The notes beneath the pieces are model-generated. The model was given only the letters and a program-made list of their open reading frames with translations, made no database searches and was not told the origin of the DNA. A stretch of 64,000 nucleotides of DNA from Micromonospora_I sp040659735 (GTDB taxonomy: Bacteria; Actinomycetota; Actinomycetes; Mycobacteriales; Micromonosporaceae), in the NCBI RefSeq assembly GCF_040659735.1, contig NZ_JBFANZ010000002.1, positions 124,001-188,000 on the forward strand, read 5' to 3'. Position 1 is the first letter of the stretch; the number at the start of each line of letters is the position of its first letter. Both the position numbers and the translations under genes were made by a program. Of the stretch, positions 47,014 through 55,972 are shown in pieces.

Positions 47014-48459
47014 TCAGCGCCAGCGGTCGTCGGAGTACTCGTAGTCCATCCGCGGGCCGCGTCCGGCGCGCGGCGCGTCATCCGGGGGCGGATAGCCGTA
47101 CACCTCGTCGTCGCGCGAGCGCCGACCGCGGCGCACCGGCTCCCGCTCCGGCTCGACCCAATCCTGGCCGCCCCAGGACGCCGGCTGCTCGATCCCACCG
47201 GCGGGCAGCGCGGCCTGTCCGCCCCGGCGGCCCCAGCCCCCGTCGCCGGCCGCGTCATCGCGGGGGTCGCGGCCGCCGTCGCGCGAACCCGGCCCGTCGC
47301 CCCAACCGTCGTCGCGGCCGCCGCCATCACGCCAGCCAGCCTCGCGACGGGGTTCCTCGCGGCGCACCGCCGCCCAGCGGTCCTCGATGCGCATCTCGGC
47401 GCCGGACTCGTCGGCGTGCACGGCCGCGCGCCGCTCCCCGACCCGGACCTCGCGACCGCGCTCGTCGCTGCGGACGCTCGCCCACCGGTCGCCGGCCCGC
47501 ATACCGGACCAGCGCTCGTCGTCCGCCGGGCCGTCGTCGTCGTACGACCGCGACCGTCGTCCGTCACCGCCCCGTGGCTCCGGCCGCAGTTGGTCGCCCC
47601 ACGGGTCCTCGTCGTCCTCGGCGGCGCGCCGGCCCCGTTGCGGGCTCGGAGTCGCCCACTCGCCGCGTCCGCCGCCGGGCGGCTCCGCTGCATGCCCGCC
47701 GTAGACGCCACTGCCGTAGACGTTGCCCGCGCCGTGGGCCTCCGCGTGCGGGTCGACGACCGTGTGGCGGGTGGTGACCTGAACGGTCTCGGTGTGCCGG
47801 ACAAGGCCACCCGAGACGGGCGGCCGCTGCATGGGGATCGCGCCGGCCGGCGGGACGCCGGCCCGGCCGCCCGTCGGGGCCGGCGCCGGCTGCTGGTGGC
47901 CACCGACCATGCCCTGGGGGCCGGAGGCCGCGGCGTAATGCCCGACGGGCGCGGATTGGGCGGTGGCCGGGTTCGGTGCCGTGGAGGGCGGTGCGGCAGG
48001 CGCGCTCTGGTCGTAACCCCCGCGGTCGTAACCCCCGCCGCCATAGCTGGTGCGCTCCTGGCCGCCGCGGTGAGTCTCGACCCGGCCGGCCTGGATCTGT
48101 CCGCGCAACGCCTCCACGTTGTCCTGCACCACCTGGAGCTTCTCCCCGAAGGCGCGATGGGTGGCGCGCGCGGCGGTGGCGATGTCGTTGCGCAGGTCTT
48201 CGCGCAACGTGTCGATCTCGTCCAGCAGGGCCTCTTCCATGTCGAGACGGACAGTCTCAGCATCACCACGGAGAGTAATGGAGATTCCGATGAGGACGAC
48301 GGCCAGCACAGCGAGCACGACGGCTATCCGCAGTGGACCGCCACCCTGCCCCAGAAGCAGCAACAGCGCTGCTAGCGGAGCCAGTCCGACCCCGACCCAG
48401 AAGAGCACCATGAGCAGCGATCGGCGGCGACTGTCCGCTGAGGCCTCCGGGGCTGACAT
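47014..48459 (-). CDS. Membrane protein with long disordered Arg/Asp/Gly-rich tail
   Basis: The protein has 481 residues. Two membrane helices near the start (SLLMVLFWVGVGLAPLAALL; IAVVLAVLAVVLIGISITL) precede a coiled-coil segment (MEEALLDEIDTLREDLRND, then VQDNVEALRGQI; residues about 75-120). The remaining 360 residues are disordered, first Gly/Ala/Pro then Arg/Asp/Glu rich. Encoded at about 47360-47505 are three imperfect 18-residue units of the pattern R-x-x-(D/E)-R-x-A-x-V. No family is recognised. ATG 48459 follows a TAGGCT box eight bases upstream. It may be a membrane-bound scaffold that binds nucleic acid or protein. Confidence 0.7.
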   Translation of the reverse strand: MSAPEASADSRRRSLLMVLFWVGVGLAPLAALLLLLGQGGGPLRIAVVLAVLAVVLIGISITLRGDAETVRLDMEEALLDEIDTLREDLRNDIATAARATHRAFGEKLQVVQDNVEALRGQIQAGRVETHRGGQERTSYGGGGYDRGGYDQSAPAAPPSTAPNPATAQSAPVGHYAAASGPQGMVGGHQQPAPAPTGGRAGVPPAGAIPMQRPPVSGGLVRHTETVQVTTRHTVVDPHAEAHGAGNVYGSGVYGGHAAEPPGGGRGEWATPSPQRGRRAAEDDEDPWGDQLRPEPRGGDGRRSRSYDDDGPADDERWSGMRAGDRWASVRSDERGREVRVGERRAAVHADESGAEMRIEDRWAAVRREEPRREAGWRDGGGRDDGWGDGPGSRDGGRDPRDDAAGDGGWGRRGGQAALPAGGIEQPASWGGQDWVEPEREPVRRGRRSRDDEVYGYPPPDDAPRAGRGPRMDYEYSDDRWR

Positions 48460-48634
48460 GGCTGTGGAGCCTACCGAGAGTTGCGGTCGAGCGGAATGGG
48501 CGAAGACCGACCATGAACGGCCTCCGACGCCGGCCCGTTCACGCACACCCGCATGACCACCAGCGATGGCGACACGGCGGACCACCATAAAACGCGAGGA
48601 TCTGGATCAGCCACGATTCCGGCCCGACAACGAA

Positions 48635-48666
48635 GGAGCCGGCGCCACGATCGCGGCGCCGGCTCC
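48635..48666 (-). terminator. Terminator after the substrate-binding protein gene
   Basis: Twelve-base perfect arms at 48635-48646 and 48655-48666 with an eight-base loop, just beyond the stop of the gene at 48685. Confidence 0.7.
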
Positions 48667-48684
48667 CCGGCCTGCACGGCACGC

Positions 48685-49689
48685 TCAGCCGGTCGCCAGC
48701 TCCCCGTCCGAGGAGAGGACGAGGGCGACGCTGGCCGCACCGGTCCGCAGCGCGGACTTGCTCTGCGGGCCACCCGCGTCCAGCGAGCTGAAGGAGCCGG
48801 CGTTGAAGTTGTAGACCCGGACGAGCCCGGCCTGGCACATCGGGCGCTGCGGGCACTCCGGCGGCCCGGCGAGCACGGTCGCGGAGCCCGAGCACTTGCT
48901 GGCCAGGTCCGACAGCGTCCGCAGCGCGTACTTGTCAGCGAACTCCTTCGTCACGGCGAAGGAGTTCTGGTCCTGCGCCGCCGACGCCTTGCCGAACGTG
49001 ATGCCGACCTTGTCGCCCACCGTCTTGAGACCGGACATGGTCTTGTCGATCTCCGGAGCCGAGATCGCCGGCGCGCTGGCCCCGTTGACCTTGGGGTTGA
49101 GGAAGTCGGCCAGGGTGGCCGCGTACTCCGGCACCACCTGGATCTCGCCCTTCTCCAGCGCCGGCTCGTACAGCTCGCGGTTGCCGATCTGCTGCACCGT
49201 CACCTCGTAGCCGGCGGCGGTGAGCGCGACCCGGTAGAGCTCGCCGAGGGTCTGGTTCTCGCTGAAGTTCGCGGCCCCGACGATGATCTTGCCGCCGGTC
49301 CCCCGGCTGATGCCGTCGGTGAGCTTGGCGCTCGCCGCGAACTCCTCCGCGGTCACCTTGGGCGTCTTGCGGTCGACGTCGACCGCCTTGTTGAGCGCGA
49401 TCAGCTTGGGGGTGTCGAGCGCGGCGGAGACCTTGTCCAGCGCGGCGATCAGCTCCGGCTTGGCCGCCTTCGCGTTGACCGCCGGCACCACGTTGTCGCT
49501 GTTCTGAAGTTTCTTGTCGTCGTCGAGGACGACCAACCGGTTGCCGGCAACGGGAGCACACCCGGCGCCCGATGCCGCGCCGGCCGGCGCCTTCGTGCCG
49601 GAGGAGCCGGCGTTGCCGCACCCCGCGAGCACGGTCGCCGCGGCGACTGCGCCGACGGCGACCAGAGCAAGACGTGAACCTGCGCGCAT
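48685..49689 (-). CDS. Glycine betaine/osmoprotectant ABC substrate-binding lipoprotein
   Basis: The 334 residues begin with a lipoprotein signal (lipobox VLAGC) and continue as an OpuAC/ProX-type binding protein: KIIVGAANFSENQTLGELYRVALTAAGYEVTVQQIGNRELYEPAL is the usual start of lobe 1 (shown here in pieces: residues about 130-175), and EIQVVPEYAATLADFL is conserved. The first 120 residues look like a partial second copy of the C-terminal lobe. ATG 49689 has GGAAGGCGG upstream. It lies behind the two permease genes on the same strand but 183 bases apart, with its own control region. Confidence 0.9.
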   Translation of the reverse strand: MRAGSRLALVAVGAVAAATVLAGCGNAGSSGTKAPAGAASGAGCAPVAGNRLVVLDDDKKLQNSDNVVPAVNAKAAKPELIAALDKVSAALDTPKLIALNKAVDVDRKTPKVTAEEFAASAKLTDGISRGTGGKIIVGAANFSENQTLGELYRVALTAAGYEVTVQQIGNRELYEPALEKGEIQVVPEYAATLADFLNPKVNGASAPAISAPEIDKTMSGLKTVGDKVGITFGKASAAQDQNSFAVTKEFADKYALRTLSDLASKCSGSATVLAGPPECPQRPMCQAGLVRVYNFNAGSFSSLDAGGPQSKSALRTGAASVALVLSSDGELATG

Positions 49690-49801
49690 GAATGCCCGCC
49701 TTCCGTGTCCCGGCGCGACCACGATGGCCGGCCGCGTGTCCGACGAGCGCATATTTCCCAGCCGCCCGCGACTTTCACCCAACATCTTCAACGTCGACTC
49801 C

Positions 49802-49824
49802 GACAACTTCGGGGCCGAGTTGTC
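49802..49824. promoter_or_regulatory. Candidate operator upstream of the binding-protein gene
   Basis: GACAACT (49802-49808) and AGTTGTC (49818-49824) are perfect seven-base arms around nine bases. The site is 113 bases upstream of the start codon at 49689. Confidence 0.35.
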
Positions 49825-49872
49825 ATCGAATCGTCACTCCTGCCAGGTTTTTCCCGGCTGCCGCCGGCACGA

Positions 49873-50592
49873 TCACGCCTCGCCGACCGCCGCGGCCCGC
49901 CGATCGGCGAGGCGCCGGGTGCGACGCAGCGGCCGCGGCGTGACGATGCGCTCCACGACCGCCAGAATCCCTTCGACCGCGAGCGCCAGGAGCGCGACCA
50001 GGACGCCTCCCGCCAGGATCTGCCCGCCGCCCACCGACATGCCGAGCCCGAATCCGGCGCTGATGATCTGCCCCAGGCCTCCGCCGTTGACGAAGGACGC
50101 CAGCGCGGCGGTGGCGACCACCTGCACGGCGGCGGTGCGGAACCCCGCCGCCAGGTAGGGGACCGCCAGCGGCAGCTCGACCCGACGCAGCAGCTGGCCA
50201 CCGGAGAGGCCCATGCCCCGCGCCGCGTCCCGCGCCTCGGGATCGACCTCGCGGAGCCCGGTATAGGCGTTGGCGAGCAGCGGCGGGACCGCGAAGACGG
50301 CCAGTGCGATGATCACCGGTTTCTGGCCGAAGCCGAGAAAGGTCAGCGGCAGGATGGTCAGCAGCGCGATCGTCGGTATCGCCAGCGTGAGGTTGGAGAT
50401 CAGCACCACGACACTGCCGCCCCGGCCGGTGTGCCCCAGGAAGAGACCGACCGGCCAGGCGACCAGGCAGCCGAGCACGACGGCCGCCGCCGAGATCGTC
50501 AGATGCTCGCCGAGGCGGTCGAGAATCCCGCCCGGAATGGTCCAGTTGAGGGGGTCGTTCAGCCACTGGACGGCCTGCTGGACCGGGTTCAC
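49873..50592 (-). CDS. Osmoprotectant ABC transporter permease
   Basis: A 239-residue inner-membrane permease of the ProW/OpuCB type with about five to six helices. The EAA loop is seen in LREVDPEARDAARGMGLSGGQLLRRVELPLAVPYLAAGFRTA (in order, residues about 120-160). GTG 50592 is used because GGAGG is eight bases upstream; longer frames lack a signal. It follows the second permease by 34 bases, so they form one unit. Confidence 0.92.
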   Translation of the reverse strand: MNPVQQAVQWLNDPLNWTIPGGILDRLGEHLTISAAAVVLGCLVAWPVGLFLGHTGRGGSVVVLISNLTLAIPTIALLTILPLTFLGFGQKPVIIALAVFAVPPLLANAYTGLREVDPEARDAARGMGLSGGQLLRRVELPLAVPYLAAGFRTAAVQVVATAALASFVNGGGLGQIISAGFGLGMSVGGGQILAGGVLVALLALAVEGILAVVERIVTPRPLRRTRRLADRRAAAVGEA

Positions 50593-50626
50593 GTCGCCGA
50601 CCTCCGGGCCACGGGGGTGCCGTTCA

Positions 50627-51313
50627 TCAGGACGCGCTCCGACGCGTCCAGGGAGTGAGCAGCCGACCGGCAGTAGCCAGCAGCAGGTCCAGCACGAGGG
50701 CGAGCGCAACGCTCAACACGGCGCCGGTGACGATCTCCGCGCGGTAGGTGTTGTTGCGGAAGCCCCCGAGGATGAGCTGACCCAGGCCGCCGTGGCCGAC
50801 CAGGACCCCCACCGTCACCAGTGCGACCGTGGAGACCGTGGCCAGCCGCAGCCCGGTCAGGATGCCCGGCAGCGCCAGCGGCAGGTCGATCCGGAGCAAC
50901 CGGCCCCATCTGCCGTACCCCATGCCCTGTGCGGCGTCGTGCACCTCGGCCGGGATCTGGTTGAGGCCGGCGAGCACGTTTCGGATGATCAGCAGCAACG
51001 CGTAGAGCACCAGGCCGATCAACACGGTGCTGGTGCCGAGGCCCAGGTAGGGGGCGATGAAGGCGAAGAGGGCCAGGGACGGAATCGTGTAGAGCACACC
51101 GGACAATGCGAGAATCGGCCCGGTGAGGGAGCGGAACCAGTACGCCAGTACGGCGAGCGGCATCGCCAGCAGCGCGGCGATCACCACCGCCTGCACGGTG
51201 AGAGTCGCGTGCTCCCGCAGTGCTGCCACGATCGTGTCAGAGTTGTCCCGCACGTACTGCCAGGAGAACCACGGATTGCCCGGGTCTTCCCGGTAGATCA
51301 GGCGGAAGGACAT
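50627..51313 (-). CDS. Osmoprotectant ABC transporter permease 2
   Basis: A 228-residue ProW-type permease with about six helices; the EAA loop is in QIPAEVHDAAQGMGYGRWGRLL. It forms the heterodimer with the next gene product. ATG 51313 has no ribosome site, but TAACGT lies six bases upstream (51320-51325), fitting a leaderless transcript. That promoter lies inside the first codons of the divergent ATPase gene. Confidence 0.92.
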   Translation of the reverse strand: MSFRLIYREDPGNPWFSWQYVRDNSDTIVAALREHATLTVQAVVIAALLAMPLAVLAYWFRSLTGPILALSGVLYTIPSLALFAFIAPYLGLGTSTVLIGLVLYALLLIIRNVLAGLNQIPAEVHDAAQGMGYGRWGRLLRIDLPLALPGILTGLRLATVSTVALVTVGVLVGHGGLGQLILGGFRNNTYRAEIVTGAVLSVALALVLDLLLATAGRLLTPWTRRSAS

Positions 51314-51325
51314 ACGTGGACGTTA
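51311..51325. promoter_or_regulatory. Overlapping divergent start region of the ABC transporter
   Basis: The minus-strand start codon (51313-51311) and the plus-strand GTG (51316-51318) are two bases apart. The minus -10 candidate TAACGT (51325-51320) lies within the ATPase coding sequence. Confidence 0.5.
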
Positions 51326-52386
51326 CCCCGGGTGCCGGCTCCGCGGCGCCGCAGACGGCTGTGCCGACCAGTGCCGCGTCGATCGAGCTGGAGGGGATCC
51401 GCAAGGAGTATCCGGACGGCACGGTCGCGGTCGGCGACCTGAGCCTCCAGGTGGACGCCGGCGAACTGGTCGTCCTCATCGGCCCCTCGGGCTGTGGCAA
51501 GTCGACCGTGCTACGGATGATCAACCGGCTCGTCGAGCCGACCGCGGGACGGATTCTGCTCGACGGTGAGGACGTCACCCGCGCCGACCCCGTGCAGCTG
51601 CGGCGCCGCATCGGATACGTGATCCAGAACGTCGGGCTCTTCCCGCACCAGACGATCCGGGCCAACGTCGGCACCGTTCCGCGCCTGCTCGGCTGGTCAC
51701 GGGAGCGGATCCGGGCCCGCGCGGACGAACTGCTCGACCTCGTCGGCCTCGATCCCGGCCGGTTCGCCCGGCGCTATCCCCAGGAGCTCTCCGGTGGCCA
51801 GCGGCAGCGCGTGGGCGTCGCCCGCGCCCTCGCCGCCGACCCGGTGGTGCTGCTGATGGACGAACCGTTCTCCGCGGTGGACCCGATCGCCCGCACCCGC
51901 CTGCAGGAGGAGTTCCTGCGGTTGCAGGCGGAGGTCCGCAAGACCGTCGTGCTGGTCACCCACGACCTCGACGAGGCGGTCCGGATGGGTGACCGGATCG
52001 CGATCCTCTCGCAGGGGGGCAAGCTGGAGCAGTACGCGGATCCGGCGACCCTGCTCGGGCAACCGGCCTCGCCCTTCGTCCGCGAGTTCGTCGGGGCCGA
52101 CCGGGCGATCCGGCGCCTCGCCGTCATCCCCCTGACGCGGGAGATGCTGGCATCCCCCGCCGAGACGCCCGAGGTCGACGGCTTTCCCGAGGTGCCGCTC
52201 GGGTCGTCGCTCTACGACGCGCTCGCCAGAATGCTCACCGCCAACGCCGACTACGCGCGGGTGATCGGTGACAACCATCAGTGTGTGGGCCTGATCAGCC
52301 GGCACCGGATTCTCAGCATCGACTACCCCGCGGACCCGGTGACGCGGCGCGACGCGGACGACGCGCGGCCGAGCCCCGGGGGGTAA
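51316..52386 (+). CDS. Osmoprotectant ABC transporter ATPase
   Basis: The 356 residues contain Walker A GPSGCGKST, the Q-loop (IQNVGLFPHQT), signature ELSGGQRQR, Walker B VVLLMDEPFSAVD and switch His (LVTHDLDEA), followed by a C-terminal part resembling a single CBS domain (ADYARVIGDNHQCVGLISRH), as in ProV/OpuA ATPases that sense ionic strength. It is divergent from the permeases rather than in one operon. GTG 51316 has GGAAGGA five bases upstream; the promoter must lie within the permease gene. Confidence 0.93.
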   Translation: MDVTPGAGSAAPQTAVPTSAASIELEGIRKEYPDGTVAVGDLSLQVDAGELVVLIGPSGCGKSTVLRMINRLVEPTAGRILLDGEDVTRADPVQLRRRIGYVIQNVGLFPHQTIRANVGTVPRLLGWSRERIRARADELLDLVGLDPGRFARRYPQELSGGQRQRVGVARALAADPVVLLMDEPFSAVDPIARTRLQEEFLRLQAEVRKTVVLVTHDLDEAVRMGDRIAILSQGGKLEQYADPATLLGQPASPFVREFVGADRAIRRLAVIPLTREMLASPAETPEVDGFPEVPLGSSLYDALARMLTANADYARVIGDNHQCVGLISRHRILSIDYPADPVTRRDADDARPSPGG

Positions 52387-52445
52387 GGCTCGGCCACGCG
52401 TCCTGCGGGGAGTCACGTCCTGCTGCCGGTGGCTCGCCGACCGGC

Positions 52446-52937
52446 TTACGCCCGGCCCCGCGAGCCACCGAGGGTGGCGAGGCCGATGATCCAGCCGGCG
52501 AAGAGGCCGTACCCGGCGCCGGCTCCCGCGGCCTGGAAGGCGCCGAGCAGCGACGGGTTCGACTGGATCACCGCGGTGAGCAGCGCCGCGAATGCCCCGG
52601 CGAACACGTACGACCCCCAGCCGGCGAAGAACTGGCTGAGCGTCCCGCGCGCCCGGGCCAGTTGCGAGCCGGGCAGCAGATAGAGGAAGAGGGCGGTGAG
52701 GGCGACCACCAGGATCGCCTTGAGGTCGGCGGCGATGATGTCCTGCACCGAGTCGCTCGAGTCGAAGCGCCAGGTCGGCCAGGCCAGCAGCCGCAGGAAC
52801 CAGCCACCCGCGGTGGCTTCGTCGGTGTTGTCCCGGGCCCAGTCGACATACCAGGGGCTGCCGAAGACCAGGACCAGGATGAGCGCGGCCAACGTACCCG
52901 CACCCGTTGCGGTCTTGTAGCGGTTGGTGAGAGCCAT
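52446..52937 (-). CDS. Hypothetical four-helix membrane protein
   Basis: The 163 residues contain about three to four membrane helices (GTLAALILVLVFG; AILVVALTALFLYLLPG; YVFAGAFAALLTAVI; GAGYGLFAGWIIGLATLGG) with an outside Trp-rich segment (SPWYVDWARDN and LLAWPTWRFDSSD). No family is recognised. ATG 52937 or 52955; the former gives a compact N-terminus. It converges on the ATPase gene. Confidence 0.7.
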   Translation of the reverse strand: MALTNRYKTATGAGTLAALILVLVFGSPWYVDWARDNTDEATAGGWFLRLLAWPTWRFDSSDSVQDIIAADLKAILVVALTALFLYLLPGSQLARARGTLSQFFAGWGSYVFAGAFAALLTAVIQSNPSLLGAFQAAGAGAGYGLFAGWIIGLATLGGSRGRA

Positions 52938-53042
52938 GGATCGCCTATTTCCCAAGGAAATCCGCGGACCAAACCCGGCTGACCGATAAACGTGAATGTG
53001 TGTGGATTGGCGGAAAGCGGCGATGCCGGGGACCGCGCCGGG

Positions 53043-53354
53043 TCAGTGCCTCAGCAGATAGTCGATGAAAGCGGCCCGGAGCAGGGGCTCGGTCTCGGCG
53101 TACCCCTCATGGCCCGTGAACTCCCGCCACAGCGCGGACGCCTCGTCGATCGTCGGCCCGACGCTGTTGGGCGACCCGTCCAGCACCTCGGCCTCGTCGG
53201 CATTCGGCAGGTGCTGCACGACGGACCAGAAGAAGCGCAGGTCGCGACGCTCGCGAGCGAGATCGAAGGCGCGCTGGCGCAACTCCTCTGTGGACAGGGC
53301 ATCCAACTCCGCGAGGGAAAGGCCCGGTCCGCCTCCTGCTGTCGATTCGGTCAT
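53043..53354 (-). CDS. Small hypothetical acidic protein
   Basis: A 103-residue soluble, mostly helical protein (LAELDALSTEELRQRAFDLARERRDLRFFWSVVQHLPN, given as the helix at residues about 14-50, and AALWREFTGHEGYAE further on). No motif is recognised. ATG 53354 has TACGCT seven bases upstream and no ribosome site, suggesting a leaderless transcript. Its coding character (third-position GC) is like that of its neighbours. Confidence 0.65.
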   Translation of the reverse strand: MTESTAGGGPGLSLAELDALSTEELRQRAFDLARERRDLRFFWSVVQHLPNADEAEVLDGSPNSVGPTIDEASALWREFTGHEGYAETEPLLRAAFIDYLLRH

Positions 53355-53407
53355 AGCGCCGAGCGTAGCCGCCGGACCCCGCCCGGGCACGGCAAGACAA
53401 CAACGGG

Positions 53408-54745
53408 TCAGCGGCCCCCGCCGCCCCAGCGGTCACCGTCCCAGGCGTCCGTCCGCCCCTCCGTCGGCTGCGCCGGCAGCGCCGACGACCAGGACTCGCG
53501 CTGCGCGGGGCCGGACGAGGTCCAGGCCGGCGCCGGCACGTCGCTCTCCCACTCCAGGTCGTTATCGCTGGTCAGAGGCGGCCGGCCGAACGACTCGACC
53601 AGCCGGGTCACCAACAACCCGCCGGCCACCGCAGCGGCCGCGACGGCGTACAGCGAGATGTTCCAACCACGCAGGTCGGCGTAGGTGATGAAGAGCGTGA
53701 GCAGCGCGACCGCCAGCACCGTGCCGGCGACGCCGCCGCGCCGGCCGAAGGCGCTCGTGCCGGCGAGAAGCGCGATCCCCAGGCCGAGCCCGGTCCACTC
53801 GATCCCGGGCGACGGGGTCACCGGGGCGGTGGTACTGGACGCCAGGAGCACGCCGGCGACCGCCGCGAAGATCATCGAGACGACGATCGAGCCGCCGGTC
53901 AACGCCACGGCGAGGTTTCCGCGACGCTCGGCCGGGTCGCCGACCGGGCGGAAGCGCCCGACCGCACGGCGGATCGCCTTGATCGACCCGAACGCGGCGC
54001 CGACCAGCGCCAGCGTCACGAAACCGCCGAAGAGGTAGAGAGCATGCCGGGCCGGGTCGTATTGTCCCTGCAGGTCGACCGGCGCCGGGCGCTGCTGGAT
54101 GAAGACGATCACCGCGAGCGCGGCGGCGAGGCTGGCCGCCCAGCCCGGCACGTGGAAACCGACCGCGAGCACGGCCACGACCAACCCGAGCACGGCGGCC
54201 GCGCCGGCCGACACCAGAACGGCGGCCAGAACGCCGCGGTCCCCGTTCTCCGCGAAGTGCAGCGCCGCCGCTATCGCCACCGGACCGATCGCCAGGTTGG
54301 GCGCGCCGCTGCGCAGCGTCAGCCCCGCGCCGAGGGCGAGCAGGCCGAGACCGGTGGCGTACACCAGCAACGAGTCCAGTGCTGGCCGGTGCACGGCGGC
54401 GGGATAGTCCCGGTAGAGCAGGTAGGCCAGCCCGGCCGCGGCGGCGAGCAGCACCACCTCCCAGAGGATGTGCACCGCCATGCGGTCGCGGCCCCGCTCA
54501 CCGTGCGCCGGGTCGTCGAAGACATCGTCGAGCGTGGCCGGCGAGACGGGTCGCCGCTGCGGCGGCCCCATCGGGTCCGGGTCGACGAAATCACCCGAGG
54601 CGAAACCGCCGGTCTGGTATCCGGACGCGGCGGAGCGGAAGTCCGTATCGGCGCGATAGCTCGCGTCGTCGTCGAAGCGGGATCCGGTGCCGACGGAATC
54701 CGTGCCAGCGTCGGGCCGCCGGTACGTCGAGTCGTCGTACGCCAT
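53408..54745 (-). CDS. Multi-helix membrane protein resembling BPD_transp_2 permeases
   Basis: The protein has 445 residues. About 90 cytoplasmic residues (Asp/Ser/Tyr-rich) precede about ten membrane helices. RSGAPNLAIGPVAIAAALHF resembles the region of RbsC/LivH-type ABC permeases around the first helices, and PGWAASLAAALAVIVFIQQRP and FGRRGGVAGTVLAVALLTLFITY continue the pattern. The C-terminal tail is Trp/Gly/Arg-rich. No ATPase or binding-protein gene is adjacent. ATG 54745 has GGAGG upstream. Confidence 0.7.
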   Translation of the reverse strand: MAYDDSTYRRPDAGTDSVGTGSRFDDDASYRADTDFRSAASGYQTGGFASGDFVDPDPMGPPQRRPVSPATLDDVFDDPAHGERGRDRMAVHILWEVVLLAAAAGLAYLLYRDYPAAVHRPALDSLLVYATGLGLLALGAGLTLRSGAPNLAIGPVAIAAALHFAENGDRGVLAAVLVSAGAAAVLGLVVAVLAVGFHVPGWAASLAAALAVIVFIQQRPAPVDLQGQYDPARHALYLFGGFVTLALVGAAFGSIKAIRRAVGRFRPVGDPAERRGNLAVALTGGSIVVSMIFAAVAGVLLASSTTAPVTPSPGIEWTGLGLGIALLAGTSAFGRRGGVAGTVLAVALLTLFITYADLRGWNISLYAVAAAAVAGGLLVTRLVESFGRPPLTSDNDLEWESDVPAPAWTSSGPAQRESWSSALPAQPTEGRTDAWDGDRWGGGGR

Positions 54746-54888
54746 GTCGCGCGCCTCCTGTGGTCGTTCAGCCGACCTGCGCGCTGCCGCAGTCGCACGA
54801 GGTGGCCCGAGCCGGTCCGACGCACCGTACCCGCGCGGAGGTACGGCCGTCACCCCCCGTATCCATCACGGAAAGCCGCCTTCCCCCG

Positions 54889-55410
54889 TTATTGGACCGG
54901 TTCGTCCGGCCCCTTGTTCTCGTCGTCCGGGCGCTGCGGCACACGGCAGGAGCGCTCGAGCCACAGGGCGGCGCCCACCAGTGCCAACGACGCGATCAGC
55001 CCGCTGGCCGTCGCGGGAATGTCGTTCGACGCCGCGTTGGTGGCCTCGATCACCAGCCAGACCAACAGTCCGGCGTAGAAACCGGCGAAGATGGCGCCCA
55101 CCAGGGACGACGCCTTCGCCAGCACGACGAAGCGGGCCACGGCGAGCGGATCCACCGGGTCACGGCCGGGTCGGCGCTCCACCCGCGCCCGCGTATTGAC
55201 GGCGGCGTACGCCTCCAACACGGCGAGCCCCATCAGGGTAACTGTCGGTAGCCAGGGAAGCGGCGGGAACACGGTGTAGTAGCTGGTGACCAGCAGCCAC
55301 GCCACGGCGGCCGCGGCGAGGGCGGACACGACAAGAGTGGCCGGGCGGGTCGGGCCCACCGAAGGCGGCGGGGGTGGTGACCGCCGTGGTGGGGTCTCCG
55401 GCTCGCTCAC
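54889..55410 (-). CDS. DUF3180 membrane protein
   Basis: A 173-residue actinobacterial protein of the DUF3180 type: Pro-rich start, then four membrane helices (TLVVSALAAAAVAWLLV; WLPTVTLMGLAVLEAYAAV; SSLVGAIFAGFYAGLLVWLV; ASGLIASLALVGAALWLE) with a characteristic NTRARVERRPGRDPVDPLAVARFVVLAKA segment between helices 2 and 3 (residues about 72-100). It follows folK, its usual neighbour. Function unknown. GTG 55410. Confidence 0.85.
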   Translation of the reverse strand: MSEPETPPRRSPPPPPSVGPTRPATLVVSALAAAAVAWLLVTSYYTVFPPLPWLPTVTLMGLAVLEAYAAVNTRARVERRPGRDPVDPLAVARFVVLAKASSLVGAIFAGFYAGLLVWLVIEATNAASNDIPATASGLIASLALVGAALWLERSCRVPQRPDDENKGPDEPVQ

Positions 55411-55444
55411 GCCGCCGCCCCGTCGCGCCGGATCATTCGCACGC

Positions 55445-55972
55445 TCACGAGGTCGACTTTAGCGGCAGATCGCCACGCGGGCGCAGGTCGAGAACGTCGG
55501 TCGCCGCCGGTTCCGCGGCAAGCAGTTCGGCGAGCCGGCCGTGCCCCGGCAACTCCGCGTACGGCTGGATGTCGGCCCACGGTCGCAGGACGAACGCCCG
55601 CTGGTGGGCCCGCGGATGGGGAAGCGTCAACTCGGGATCCTCGCTCAGCACCGGCCGACCGTCGTCGTCCCAGACGGCGATCACGTCCACGTCCAGGCTG
55701 CGCGGGCCGAACCGCCGCTCCGGATCCCGCACCCGTCCCGCCGCGTCCTCGATCGTGCGGGCGCGGTCGAGCCAGTCGCGGGGGCCCGCCGCCGGGTCGT
55801 GGACGAGGAGCACCGCGTTCAGATACGCCGGTTGGTCGCTGTCACCCCACGGTGGGGTCTCGTACACCTCCGACGCCACCAGCAGGGCGTCATCGAGGGC
55901 GCGCACCGCCGCCTGCAGGTGACCGAGCCGATCGCCCAGGTTGCTCCCCAACGTCAGCACGGCCTGGGTCAT
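55445..55972 (-). CDS. folK: 6-Hydroxymethyl-7,8-dihydropterin pyrophosphokinase
   Basis: Third of the folate genes here: ATP-dependent pyrophosphorylation of the pterin. The 175 residues contain LGSNLGDRLGHLQAAV, TPPWGDSDQPAYLNAV, and RFGPRSLDVDVIAVW followed by LPHPRAHQRAFVL. ATG 55972 overlaps folB by four bases. Confidence 0.96.
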   Translation of the reverse strand: MTQAVLTLGSNLGDRLGHLQAAVRALDDALLVASEVYETPPWGDSDQPAYLNAVLLVHDPAAGPRDWLDRARTIEDAAGRVRDPERRFGPRSLDVDVIAVWDDDGRPVLSEDPELTLPHPRAHQRAFVLRPWADIQPYAELPGHGRLAELLAAEPAATDVLDLRPRGDLPLKSTS

